Source of the DNA: Pseudomonas sp. 6D_7.1_Bac1 | Lineage (GTDB): Bacteria > Pseudomonadota > Gammaproteobacteria > Pseudomonadales > Pseudomonadaceae | Assembly: GCF_025465945.1 (NCBI RefSeq) | Contig: NZ_JANLNW010000075.1 | Location: 124,001 to 188,000, forward strand | Length of the DNA stretch: 64,000 bases | Direction of reading: 5' to 3' | Shown here: positions 26,266-34,362 of the stretch, in pieces | Position numbering within the stretch: position 1 is the stretch's first letter | Layout: the number at the start of each line of letters is the position of its first letter | The notes under the pieces: model-generated | What the model was told of the DNA's origin: nothing | Database searches by the model: none | What the model saw: only the letters and a program-made list of their open reading frames with translations | Position numbers and translations under genes: made by a program

Positions 26266-26400
26266 ATGTTTCTACTCGGTTTGTAAGCTCTTGAATGATA
26301 TCAGCTTAAAATATGGGGCCAGATCCCATCGCTCAGCATGGATATTCGACTTGAAACAGGTCTGATTCAAGCGTCGCTCGCATCCCCCCGACAAACACAA

Positions 26401-26428
26401 CGGGCGCCTTCAGAGCGCCCGTTTTCAT
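26401..26428 (-). terminator. Terminator of the 90-residue hypothetical gene
   Basis: On the minus strand, CGGGCGC-TCTGAAG-GCGCCCG and then TTGTGTTTG, directly after the stop at 26429. A near copy with part of the gene occurs at 38374-38455. Confidence 0.75.
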
Positions 26429-26701
26429 TCACTTCGCCGCTTGCGCCCGCAAGCGTCTGCCGATCACATCCATCACGTCACACCCATCGCGCAACGGAAT
26501 GGCCAGTAGTTTGGCAAAGTCGGCCAGCACCACCGTGTCGCTCTCGATATCGGCACGAAAAGCGATATTTTCGAGGACTTGGGTGACGGTGCGGATGCGG
26601 TAGTCGGCGGTGGCTTGCAGCACGTCGAGCGGGGCTTGGGTGTCGATCAGCAGGGAGGCCGGGATCAGGTCGATTTCGGTGAGGGGCATGTATCGATTCA
26701 T
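26429..26701 (-). CDS. Conserved small hypothetical protein
   Basis: A 90-residue acidic, helical protein. The second half, LADFAKLLAIPLRDGCDVMD, has the spacing of small Pseudomonas proteins with a C-terminal GC-x-x-MD motif, but no family is named with confidence. A terminator follows at once. Upstream, a long structured region (26763-26836) lies in the presumed leader. A truncated copy of the 3' end is found at 38374. Confidence 0.65.
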   Translation of the reverse strand: MNRYMPLTEIDLIPASLLIDTQAPLDVLQATADYRIRTVTQVLENIAFRADIESDTVVLADFAKLLAIPLRDGCDVMDVIGRRLRAQAAK

Positions 26702-26762
26702 TTTGAAGATCTCTGTTTGATTGGCTCAAGGCCGTCACACAGTCGTCGCCAAACGAATGGGT

Positions 26763-26836
26763 GGCAGCTGTGCGCAGGTTGGCGAACCGGCAACAGAGAG
26801 ACCGGCAGACCCGAAGGTCTCCCGCGCACAGCCGCC
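26763..26836 (-). ncRNA. Candidate structured leader RNA
   Basis: Outer arms GGCAGCTGTGCGC and GCGCACAGCCGCC pair 12 of 13 bases across 48 nucleotides. Inside, GGTTGGCGAACC and AGACC...GGTCT can form further stems, giving a multi-branch fold. Transcription toward the 90-residue gene would place it about 60 to 140 bases before the ATG. The same interval (26702-27268) also holds a repeat copy and a REPIN. It could be a riboregulator, an attenuator or a mobile palindromic repeat. Confidence 0.4.
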
Positions 26837-27025
26837 ATGGAAAGCGGTTTTGCGGGTGCGTTGGCCCCTGCAATAAAGCGGATAGCCCTCGCATTCTCTG
26901 TGATCAGGTCGCCAAACCTGAATCGCCAGTTGGGCGACGGAGCGGACTATAAGCTTCATCGAGTCAGTGGGGCAAGGTGAGGGATTCTCAGGTTGGCGTA
27001 GGATCTGTGTTGGACCCGAAGTAGC

Positions 27026-27052
27026 CAGACTGACAGGCAGGAAACGGCCAAC
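27026..27052 (+). repeat. Dispersed repeat, copy 7 (short)
   Basis: Only the tail is preserved (agactgacaggcaggaaacgg, then ccaac). It is the last copy noticed in the window. Confidence 0.5.
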
Positions 27053-27127
27053 ATTCCTTTCGTCATAGTCCAGCCAGTTCAGAAGACTGGCGCTTACCCT
27101 AATGCCTGTCAGTTAAGCGCAATCCAT

Positions 27128-27229
27128 GTGGGAGCGAGCCTGCTCACGATAGCGGTGGGTCAGTCAACATTGATGTTGAATGTTATGCCGTCATCGTCGG
27201 AACGCCGCCCGGAGCCGGCTCGCTCCCAC
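27128..27229. repeat. REPIN (GTGGGAGCGAGCC type) with flanking repeats
   Basis: Starts GTGGGAGCGAGCCTGCTCAC and ends CGGCTCGCTCCCAC. It is enclosed by an inverted pair aatgcctgtcagttaag (27101-27117) and cttaactgactggcatt (27240-27256), itself framed by a 10-base direct repeat gcgcttaccc at 27090-27099 and 27258-27267. Confidence 0.85.
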
Positions 27230-27268
27230 AGGTTTGTGCCTTAACTGACTGGCATTAGCGCTTACCCC

Positions 27269-28285
27269 CTAGTTCGGGTCCAGCAATCCGCCGCTCCAGT
27301 TGCGCGACACCCGGGTTCCGGTGAATTTCGCCACCACCATGCCCTGAGGCACAAGCCGATCCCGATAGCGTGTCACCATCCGCCCCGCTTGCTCGGCAAA
27401 CAGCACCACTTCCGAAGACGGATCACCCGGTCGCCCCAGAATCCGCGCAAACCGCTGCCCTTCTTCGACGAAATCGCCGAGCTGTTTTTCAAAGATCAGT
27501 ACCCCGGACTGCGGCGCGAGAATGGTCTCCATGTGGCCCATTTCCATTGCCTCGACGGGCCAATCGCCGGGCGACAGCGCCTCATCGATGACCCCACACG
27601 CGCAAAGCCAGGTGTATAGCCCCGTAGCATCCTGCTCGGCAAACCGATCGCTGACATCGCCCTGCCCGCGCAATTCGAGGGTCGCGGCCATGTGCTGATC
27701 GGTGACGCCATCGCGCAGCCAGGGCGTAATGATGGTTTCCTCGAAGGAGCCATCGCCACCGTCATCCCAGATGATCGCCACCTCCATCTTCATCGCCGCC
27801 GCCAGTTCGCGGCCACGTGGCCAGAAACTACGGTGAACGTAGAGGTACGGTAATGCCTCGTCATCGGTGTGCAGATCGAGCATTACATCCGCCGTGGCCG
27901 CCAGTTGTACCAGGCTTTTTTGCCATTCCTGGACATTGGTCGAAGGTCGGGCCATCGCTGCCGACTGGTCGAACGAACGGTTGAAGTTATGGCCGGTGGC
28001 GTCGTGAAACCGACCCAGAATCCGCCCTTGGCGAAACTGCCCGATGCCCAGGGGATTGGCCTGTGGCACCACCGTCACACGGCCCTTGAGGCGGCCCTCG
28101 GCCTCGGCGACAGCAAGCCGCTGCATCAGCACATGCAGGACCAGCATCCCGGCGATTTCATCGGCATGTACCCCCGCCTGCAAGTGCACCTTTGGCCCGC
28201 TGCCATCGCCCTCGAAACACCACGCACCGACCCGCACGGCGTCACCGTTATTGTTCCGAACACTGAACGAAATATCCTGCGCCAT
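27269..28285 (-). CDS. M14-family deacylase (AstE/AspA/DoeB-like)
   Basis: A 338-residue zinc carboxypeptidase-fold deacylase. Zinc ligands are visible in GVHADEIAG (H-x-x-E) and DLHTDDEALPY (His); the substrate-gripping NFNRSFDQS and the Glu in TLELRGQGD fit the succinylglutamate desuccinylase / aspartoacylase group. Length fits N-acetyl-diaminobutyrate deacetylase (DoeB) relatives. It diverges from tetR, with a palindrome between them. The nearby amino-acid ABC transporter and aminotransferase suggest it removes an acyl group from an imported amino acid. The exact substrate is unknown. Confidence 0.88.
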   Translation of the reverse strand: MAQDISFSVRNNNGDAVRVGAWCFEGDGSGPKVHLQAGVHADEIAGMLVLHVLMQRLAVAEAEGRLKGRVTVVPQANPLGIGQFRQGRILGRFHDATGHNFNRSFDQSAAMARPSTNVQEWQKSLVQLAATADVMLDLHTDDEALPYLYVHRSFWPRGRELAAAMKMEVAIIWDDGGDGSFEETIITPWLRDGVTDQHMAATLELRGQGDVSDRFAEQDATGLYTWLCACGVIDEALSPGDWPVEAMEMGHMETILAPQSGVLIFEKQLGDFVEEGQRFARILGRPGDPSSEVVLFAEQAGRMVTRYRDRLVPQGMVVAKFTGTRVSRNWSGGLLDPN

Positions 28286-28338
28286 ACGCTTGCCCTCCCG
28301 TCATGACCGTTAACACCCGATGCTGCCTTCACTGGAGA

Positions 28339-28354
28339 TTGAACGCACGTTCAA
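28339..28354. promoter_or_regulatory. Candidate TetR operator, site 1
   Basis: Perfect palindrome TTGAACG-CA-CGTTCAA between the M14 deacylase and tetR, 40 bases before the tetR start. A related site with one identical half lies at 34347-34362. Confidence 0.65.
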
Positions 28355-28394
28355 CTAAGCTCGCCCATCAGGATCTGCATCCAAGGACGCCCAC

Positions 28395-29030
28395 GTGACA
28401 GCCCACTCCCCAAAAAACCGCCGCGCTGAACCCGACGAGCGCCGTGAAATGCTGGTTGCCGCCACCTTGCGCTGCCTGGTCCGCGACGGTCACGCCGGTA
28501 TTTCCGTGCGCCGCATCGCCACCGAGGCCGGGGTGTCCGTCGGCCTGCTCAATCATCATTTCGGCACCATCGATGCCTTGATCGCCGACACTTACCAAAA
28601 GCTCGCGAGCGAACTGACCACCGCCCTGCTCCAGGAAATCGAGCAGGCCTGCACGCCTGCCGAAAAGATGGACGCGTTCCTCACAGGCTCTTTTTCGTCC
28701 AGGGTCATGGACCCGCAATTGCTCGGCGTCTGGGTAGTGTTCTGGAGCCTGATCCGCCATTCCGAACACGTCAGCCAGTCCCACGAAAAAAGCTACCGCG
28801 CCTACCTCGATCTGCTCCGCCAACTGCTGGACGGACTGGCGACAAGCGAAGGTTTCGTCATTCACGACACGCGCCTGGCCGCCATCGGCTTATCGGCGAT
28901 GCTCGACGGACTCTGGATCGAATGGTGCCTGAACCCCGAAACCTTCAGCCCCGCCAACGGCCTCCATATCTGTCGTTGCTGGATAAAGGGGCTGCGTCAC
29001 GGAGCATTCAGCGCCGACGACGTCCTGTGA
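28395..29030 (+). CDS. TetR-family regulator (BetI-like)
   Basis: A 211-residue TetR protein using a GTG start with AAGGA 7 bases before it. HTH: ISVRRIATEAGVSVGLLNHH, followed by the F-G-T-I-D linker seen in BetI-like members. The C-terminal half is a helical ligand domain of normal size. It diverges from the deacylase gene and probably binds the palindrome between them. Its last 141 bases overlap the 3' end of the DMT gene on the other strand. Confidence 0.9.
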   Translation: MTAHSPKNRRAEPDERREMLVAATLRCLVRDGHAGISVRRIATEAGVSVGLLNHHFGTIDALIADTYQKLASELTTALLQEIEQACTPAEKMDAFLTGSFSSRVMDPQLLGVWVVFWSLIRHSEHVSQSHEKSYRAYLDLLRQLLDGLATSEGFVIHDTRLAAIGLSAMLDGLWIEWCLNPETFSPANGLHICRCWIKGLRHGAFSADDVL

Positions 29031-29894
29031 CGGGTGGCGGCCAAAGATCATCGCCAGGGTGCCGCTGACCGCGATCAGCCCGGCACCGATCATCAGCGAC
29101 ACATCCATCAGTGTGCCCCAGACCAGGTTCGACAGCGCGAATGCCCAGATCAACCCGGTGTACTCGAACGGCGCCAGCAAGATCGCCGTGGCCCGCTGAA
29201 AACTGGCGAACAGCAGAAACTGCCCGATGCCGCCCACCAGCCCGGCGCCAAGCATCCCCAGCCAAGCCGGGGTCGGCGATGGAGTGTGGGTCCAGGGCAG
29301 CGCCAGCATCATGCAAATGACAAACACCCCGTTGGTGATCAGCATCTGCTCCAGCACTGAAGTCTGGCCATCCACCTGCCGCAACTGGATGTAGGTGAAC
29401 GCCCAGCACATCGCCGCCAACAGCGTCAGAACGATCGGCAAGGGCTCGGCCATGTTGCTGGGGCGGCAGGCAATGATCACGCCGACAAAGCCGATGATCA
29501 GGGTGAACCACTGCCAGCCGCTGGCACGTTCCTTGAGAATCACCACCGCCAGCACCGTGACCATGATCGGCGCCGAAAAATACAGCGTGGTCATCTCTGC
29601 CAACGTCAGGTCCCGGGCGGCCGTGTAATACAGCAACCAGGCAACAATCGACAGCAACCCGCGCACCACCAGCAAGCGCCGGCTCGGTGAGCGCCAGGCC
29701 CGCTGAACCAGCCGCAGGCGCCCTGCCAGCAGACAGGCGAGCACCACCACGAGGCTGCGCCAGAACAGGATGCTGACCACCGAATAGTCGGCCACCAGCC
29801 ACTTGATGCTCGCATCCTGCAAGGCCAGGAAGGCGTAACCCAAGGTGCACAGGCCAATGCCCTGCAACGACCGGTCAACCCGTGGCGCGCTCAT
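28890..29894 (-). CDS. DMT-family (EamA) transporter
   Basis: A 334-residue membrane protein with ten hydrophobic segments in two EamA halves (second half begins near LTLLAAMCWAFTYIQLR). A polar C-terminal tail of about 45 residues after FGRHPSQDV is encoded antisense to tetR and is longer than usual for the family. Its start overlaps the stop of the permease gene by one base, so it belongs to the ABC operon. It may export a product of the pathway or adjust metabolite pools. The substrate is unknown. Confidence 0.85.
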   Translation of the reverse strand: MSAPRVDRSLQGIGLCTLGYAFLALQDASIKWLVADYSVVSILFWRSLVVVLACLLAGRLRLVQRAWRSPSRRLLVVRGLLSIVAWLLYYTAARDLTLAEMTTLYFSAPIMVTVLAVVILKERASGWQWFTLIIGFVGVIIACRPSNMAEPLPIVLTLLAAMCWAFTYIQLRQVDGQTSVLEQMLITNGVFVICMMLALPWTHTPSPTPAWLGMLGAGLVGGIGQFLLFASFQRATAILLAPFEYTGLIWAFALSNLVWGTLMDVSLMIGAGLIAVSGTLAMIFGRHPSQDVVGAECSVTQPLYPATTDMEAVGGAEGFGVQAPFDPESVEHRR

Positions 29895-30601
29895 TACACC
29901 GACCGGCGCAGCGGCGTCCCGCGCCGTTCGGCAAAGGCGAACAGCGCCTCGATCAGGAACGTCAGGCAGACATACACCCCGGCCACCAGCAGCAACGGTT
30001 GATACACTTGCAGGGTCTGGGCACGGACCACGTTGGCGGCGCCCAGCAGGTCGATCACCGCGATGGTCGAGGCCAGCGCCGTGGATTTCAGCAACATCAC
30101 GGTCTCCCCGGCCAATGTCGGCAACAACAACCGCATGGCCCGGGGCAAGCGCACCCGCAGCAGGGACTGGCGCGGGGTCATGCCAAACGCCGAGGCGGCT
30201 TCTATTTCACCTTTTGGCACCGCCAGGAGGCCGCCGCGAATCACTTCGCCCACATAGGCACCCACCGACAGCACCAGGGCGAACACGATGTACCAGTAGC
30301 CGTCACGCAGATAAGGCCAGAGAAAACTGCCATGAATCAGCGGAAACTGCGCAAACAGGCTGCCAAGCCCGTAGTAGAAGATGTAGATCTGGATCAGCAA
30401 CGGTGTACCGCGCAACACGCTGGTGTAGAACAGGCTGGCCTTGGCGATCACTTTGTTCTTCGAGATCCGGGCCAGCGCCACCAGCACCGCCAGTACGAAA
30501 CCGAACACGCTGGCAATCAACAAAATGGTGATGCTTGTTTGCAGCCCCCGGCCCAACAGCGCCGCGTATTCAACTATCCACGCTGGAATCATTTCATTCA
30601 C
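29894..30601 (-). CDS. Amino-acid ABC transporter permease (HisM type)
   Basis: A 235-residue inner-membrane permease of the polar amino-acid family. The first transmembrane part is followed by RGTPLLIQIYIFYYGL, and the EAA loop is seen as EIEAASAFGMTPRQSLLRV. It overlaps the other permease gene by 4 bases (ATGA type) and the DMT gene by one base, so it lies within one operon. It should pair with the HisQ-type permease to form the membrane channel. Confidence 0.92.
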   Translation of the reverse strand: MNEMIPAWIVEYAALLGRGLQTSITILLIASVFGFVLAVLVALARISKNKVIAKASLFYTSVLRGTPLLIQIYIFYYGLGSLFAQFPLIHGSFLWPYLRDGYWYIVFALVLSVGAYVGEVIRGGLLAVPKGEIEAASAFGMTPRQSLLRVRLPRAMRLLLPTLAGETVMLLKSTALASTIAVIDLLGAANVVRAQTLQVYQPLLLVAGVYVCLTFLIEALFAFAERRGTPLRRSV

Positions 30602-31311
30602 TCAGCCAAAGGCATCCAGCGACGCGTGCGTCGCTCAAGCCGTCCCGACAGGTAGTTGGACACCAACGTCACCCCGTAATACATCGCCGCGGCCGTGAGG
30701 TAGAACAACAGGTAATGACGCGTCGAGCCCGCCCCTTGCTTGGCGGTGTACAACAGCTCGTTGGTGCCGACCACGCTGATCAAGGCACTGTCCTTGATCA
30801 GGTTGATCCACAGGTTGGCCATCCCGGCCATCGCATAGGGCGCCATGATCGGCAGCGTGACACGCCGGAACAGCCCGAACCCACTCTGGCCGAACGCCCT
30901 CCCCGCCTCGATCTGGCCGAAAGGAATCGCCTGGATCGCCGCCCGAAAAATCTCCGAGGCGTAGGCGCCCTGCACCAGTCCCAGCACCAGGATCGCCGCC
31001 AGAGGGCCGCTGACATTCACTGCGTCGTAACCCATCCGGGCCATCAGCGAATTGAGCAGCATGGAACCGACGTAGTACAGCAACAGGATCAGTAATAACT
31101 CCGGAACCGCCCGGAACAACGTGGTGTAGCCGCGCATCAGCGCCGCGATCGGTTTGGGGGCGCCCAACTTGAGGCAGGCCACCACCAGTCCGATGAACAG
31201 CCCGACCACGAAGGCCCCGGCCGATATTTGCAGGGTCATCCAGAGCCCCTTCAACAGCGCACCGCCCCATCCTTGTTCGCTGAAATCGATCAACTCGAAC
31301 ATTGCTGGCAT
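30598..31311 (-). CDS. Amino-acid ABC transporter permease (HisQ type)
   Basis: A 237-residue permease. TLFRAVPELLLILLLYYV is the family segment before the third helix, and QIEAGRAFGQSGFGLFRRV is the EAA loop that contacts the ATPase. GGAGAG lies 6 bases before the ATG at 31311. A REPIN separates it from the binding-protein gene upstream, which could make expression of the two parts unequal. Confidence 0.92.
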   Translation of the reverse strand: MPAMFELIDFSEQGWGGALLKGLWMTLQISAGAFVVGLFIGLVVACLKLGAPKPIAALMRGYTTLFRAVPELLLILLLYYVGSMLLNSLMARMGYDAVNVSGPLAAILVLGLVQGAYASEIFRAAIQAIPFGQIEAGRAFGQSGFGLFRRVTLPIMAPYAMAGMANLWINLIKDSALISVVGTNELLYTAKQGAGSTRHYLLFYLTAAAMYYGVTLVSNYLSGRLERRTRRWMPLAE

Positions 31312-31353
31312 TTCACTCTCCGGTTAGCAGGCGTGAGGGCACCGCTGGACCTA

Positions 31354-31441
31354 GTGGGAGCGAGCCTGCTCGCGATAGCGGTGGGTCAGCAAACATTGAT
31401 ATCGAATGTGCTGCCGTCATCGCGAGCAGGCTCGCTCCCAC
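31354..31441. repeat. REPIN inside the ABC operon
   Basis: GTGGGAGCGAGCCTGCTCGC at the left and its reverse complement at the right, 88 bases in all, with gatagcggtgggtcag in the interior. It has the same type as 27128. It lies between the binding-protein stop (31458) and the permease start (31311). Confidence 0.9.
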
Positions 31442-31457
31442 AGGATCTGTGTTCAGG

Positions 31458-32240
31458 TCAGAACGCGGGTTTCACGCTGGTCCCGAAGTAGCTCTGGGAG
31501 AGATCGTCATAGTCCTTGCTCGCCAGCAAGTTCTTGATTGCCTTGTCGAGATTGGCCTTGAGCTGAGTGTCTTCCTTGCGCAGCCCGGCGCCCACGCCTT
31601 TGCCGAAGATCGGGTCATAAGGCACCGTGCCCAGGTAGGCCAGGTCCTTGGCATCGGGCGTCTTGACGAATGCCGCCATGGCCGTGCCGTCTGCCATCAT
31701 CAGGTCGACACGACCGGCAATCAGGTCGGCGTTGGCCGAGTCCTGGGTGTCGTAATACTTCACCTCAGCAATTTTCTCGTAGTAAGCCTTCAGGTAGCTG
31801 GCGCTCACTGTCGAGTTCTGCACAGCGATGATCTTGCCCTTGAGATCATCCGGATATTTGTTCACCGCAGTGCCCTTTGGCCCGACAACCGCGATCGCCG
31901 AATCGTAGTAGGCCTTGCTGAAGGCGATCTGTTTTTCGCGCTCTTCGGTCACGGACATGGAGGAAAAAATCACGTCGATCTTCTTCGCCAGCAACGACGG
32001 GATGATTCCATCCCACGCCACTTCCTTGATCTCGCACTCAGCTTTCATATCAGTGCACAGTTTGTGTATCAGGTCGACTTCAAAGCCTTTCCATTCACCG
32101 TTGGCCTGTTTCTCGGTGTACGGCGGATAGGGTTCGGCCGCTACCGCGAACCTGATCGGCTGGGCTTGTGCCGCGCTCATACCCGCCAGCAGTACGCAGG
32201 CCACGCCCGTTACCCAGTTTGCCAAACGTCGATTTCCCAT
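31458..32240 (-). CDS. Amino-acid ABC transporter substrate-binding protein
   Basis: A 260-residue periplasmic binding protein with signal peptide (VTGVACVLLAGMSAAQA). Mature-part landmarks are RFAVAAEPYPPYTEKQANGE, GFEVDLIHKLC and the DVIFSSMSVTEEREK hinge, typical of the polar amino-acid (HisJ/ArtJ) family. In such proteins an Arg and an Asp bind the alpha-amino and carboxyl groups; positions were not resolved here. It is between the fusion gene and the two permeases. Confidence 0.9.
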   Translation of the reverse strand: MGNRRLANWVTGVACVLLAGMSAAQAQPIRFAVAAEPYPPYTEKQANGEWKGFEVDLIHKLCTDMKAECEIKEVAWDGIIPSLLAKKIDVIFSSMSVTEEREKQIAFSKAYYDSAIAVVGPKGTAVNKYPDDLKGKIIAVQNSTVSASYLKAYYEKIAEVKYYDTQDSANADLIAGRVDLMMADGTAMAAFVKTPDAKDLAYLGTVPYDPIFGKGVGAGLRKEDTQLKANLDKAIKNLLASKDYDDLSQSYFGTSVKPAF

Positions 32241-32266
32241 GATTGTTCCCCGTCTTTTTTATGTTA

Positions 32267-34270
32267 TTAGCGAGTCTGATGAGCGTTGACGAATTGTCGG
32301 CAACGCTCGCTGCGTGGGTGTACGAACACTTCGTCCGGCGAACCGGCTTCCTCGATCAACCCTTGATGCAAGTAGGCGACTTTGGAAGAAACATCGCGTG
32401 CAAAGGCCATCTCATGGGTCACCAGGATCATGGTCCGGCCTTCTTCGGCGAGGGAGCGGATCACCCGCAGCACTTCTCCGACCAGTTCCGGGTCGAGTGC
32501 CGAGGTGGGTTCATCGAACAGCATGACCTTGGGCCGCATGGCCAGGGCCCGGGCGATGGCCACCCGTTGTTGCTGTCCCCCGGAGAGAAACGCCGGGTAC
32601 TCGTTGCGCTTGGCCGCAAGCCCCACGCGTTCAAGCAAGGCTTCGGCCCGTTCAGTGGCCTCCGCACGGCTTTCACGCAGGACCTGCGTCGGCGCTTCGA
32701 TGAGGTTTTCCAGCACCGTGCGATGGGGCCAGAGGTTGAAGTTCTGGAACACCATGCCCAGGCTCGAACGGATCCGTACCAGCTGTTTGGCGTCGGACAC
32801 CAGCGGCGCGCCGGGACGATCGAAGTTCAGGTGAATGCTTTCGCCGTCGACCAGAATGCGACCCTGGTCCGGCACTTCGAGCATGTTGATGCAGCGCAGC
32901 AAGGTACTTTTGCCCGAGCCGCTGGCGCCAATCAGGGAGATCACATCGCCTTCGCGGGCCGTCAGGGAGACGCCTTTGAGGACCTCGATATTGCCGAAGC
33001 GTTTGTGCAGGCCATCGACTTCGATCATGGTCTTGCCCACCACCGGTTCAACGGCCGCTTCGCTGGTCACACGGGTGATCGCCGGCCTGGGCGCTTCGCC
33101 CTTCAACACCCGGACAAAATCGCGAATACGCTGGCAGGCCTGGGCCAGTCGCTCTTCACCCAGCGTGAACGAGAGCCGCACAAAGCCTTGCGCCGGCTCG
33201 CCGAAGGCGGCCGCATCCAGGACCGATACACCCGCCTCGCGCAACAGACGCCAGGCGAATTCCAGAGAGGACAAACCGGTGCCACGCACGTCCACCAGCA
33301 CGAACATGCCGGCATCGGGCTTGAGCACTGAAATCCCCGGGCAATCAGACAGGCCTGCGACCACCAGATCGCGACGACGGCGATAGATTTCGCGCATGCC
33401 GCAGGTCACCTCTTCATGGGCCTGTACCGCCTTGAGCGCGGCTTCCATGACAAATCCCGGCAAACCATAGAGCATGCTCAGCATCAGGGTTGCGGCATGC
33501 GCCACCAGGGTTTCATCGGCGATGATCCAGCCGATACGCCAGCCAGTCATGGCATGGGATTTCGACAGGCTGCCGATGACCACGCAACGCTCGGCCATAC
33601 CCGGCAAGGCCGCCAGGCTGAGGTGCTCGCGTTCGAACGTCAGGCTCTCATAGACCTCGTCCACCACGACCCACAGGTCATGGGTGATGGCCAGGTCGGC
33701 GATGGCTTGCAGCTCTTCGCGGTTGAGTACCACGCCGGTAGGGTTGTTCGGATTGGAGAAGAAAATCGCCCGGGTGCGCGGGGTGATGGCCTTGGCCAGC
33801 ACGGCGGCATCGAGCCTGAAACCCGAATCCGCCGCGCAGGGCACGCGCACCAGCGTCGCCCCGGAGGCCTTGAGCGTCGCCTCGTAGGTCACGTACATCG
33901 GGTCCAGGGCAATCACTTCGTCGCCGGCGGTGAGCAGGCACATCGAGGTGATGAACAGCGCGTTCTGCGCCCCCGCCACATTGATGACGTTTGACGCTTG
34001 CAGCTCACGGTCGAACAGTGGGCTGTAGCGAGTGGCGATGGCTTCACGCAAGGCCTGGCGACCGGCGATTTCGGTGTAGTGAGTGTCGCCCTCACGCAGC
34101 GCCTGAATCGCGGCATCGGTGATGAAATCTGGAGTAGGGAAATCCGGGTCCCCGACGCTGAGGATGATCACATCCTCGCCACGGCGCTGTGCTTCATACG
34201 CCGCATTGTGAATATCCCAAGCGGCAACGCCTTGGCCTGAGATCTGCTCAACAAAGGGTGAAAACCGCAT
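32267..34270 (-). CDS. Aminotransferase fused to an amino-acid ABC ATPase
   Basis: A 667-residue two-domain protein. Residues 1 to about 390 are a class I/II PLP aminotransferase (SNPNNPTGVVL, PLP lysine in GSLSKSHAMTGWR, FVRLSF Arg). A linker of about 25 residues follows. Residues from about 415 are a HisP-type ATPase: Walker A GASGSGKST, signature LSGGQQQRVAIARAL, Walker B LFDEPTSALDPE, switch VTHEM. Both domains look complete and no stop or shift separates them. The ATG at 34270 was chosen because it begins the aminotransferase N-terminus; the frame is open to 34354. It probably energises uptake and transaminates the cargo or its product. Confidence 0.9.
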   Translation of the reverse strand: MRFSPFVEQISGQGVAAWDIHNAAYEAQRRGEDVIILSVGDPDFPTPDFITDAAIQALREGDTHYTEIAGRQALREAIATRYSPLFDRELQASNVINVAGAQNALFITSMCLLTAGDEVIALDPMYVTYEATLKASGATLVRVPCAADSGFRLDAAVLAKAITPRTRAIFFSNPNNPTGVVLNREELQAIADLAITHDLWVVVDEVYESLTFEREHLSLAALPGMAERCVVIGSLSKSHAMTGWRIGWIIADETLVAHAATLMLSMLYGLPGFVMEAALKAVQAHEEVTCGMREIYRRRRDLVVAGLSDCPGISVLKPDAGMFVLVDVRGTGLSSLEFAWRLLREAGVSVLDAAAFGEPAQGFVRLSFTLGEERLAQACQRIRDFVRVLKGEAPRPAITRVTSEAAVEPVVGKTMIEVDGLHKRFGNIEVLKGVSLTAREGDVISLIGASGSGKSTLLRCINMLEVPDQGRILVDGESIHLNFDRPGAPLVSDAKQLVRIRSSLGMVFQNFNLWPHRTVLENLIEAPTQVLRESRAEATERAEALLERVGLAAKRNEYPAFLSGGQQQRVAIARALAMRPKVMLFDEPTSALDPELVGEVLRVIRSLAEEGRTMILVTHEMAFARDVSSKVAYLHQGLIEEAGSPDEVFVHPRSERCRQFVNAHQTR

Positions 34271-34346
34271 GCCAGTGCCTCGTTCGAATAGAAGAAACGC
34301 AAGCCCGCAACCAGCCGGGGAGAAGGTGGAACGAACATAGTCGAAG

Positions 34347-34362
34347 CTGAACACTCGTTCAA
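34347..34362. promoter_or_regulatory. Candidate TetR operator, site 2
   Basis: CTGAACA-CT-CGTTCAA: the right half is identical to site 1 and the left half matches 5 of 7. It is 77 bases before the fusion-gene start. Confidence 0.5.

Noticed and set aside
31302..33331. Two long plus-strand frames
   Set aside because: Antisense to the binding-protein and fused aminotransferase-ATPase genes; no family features.
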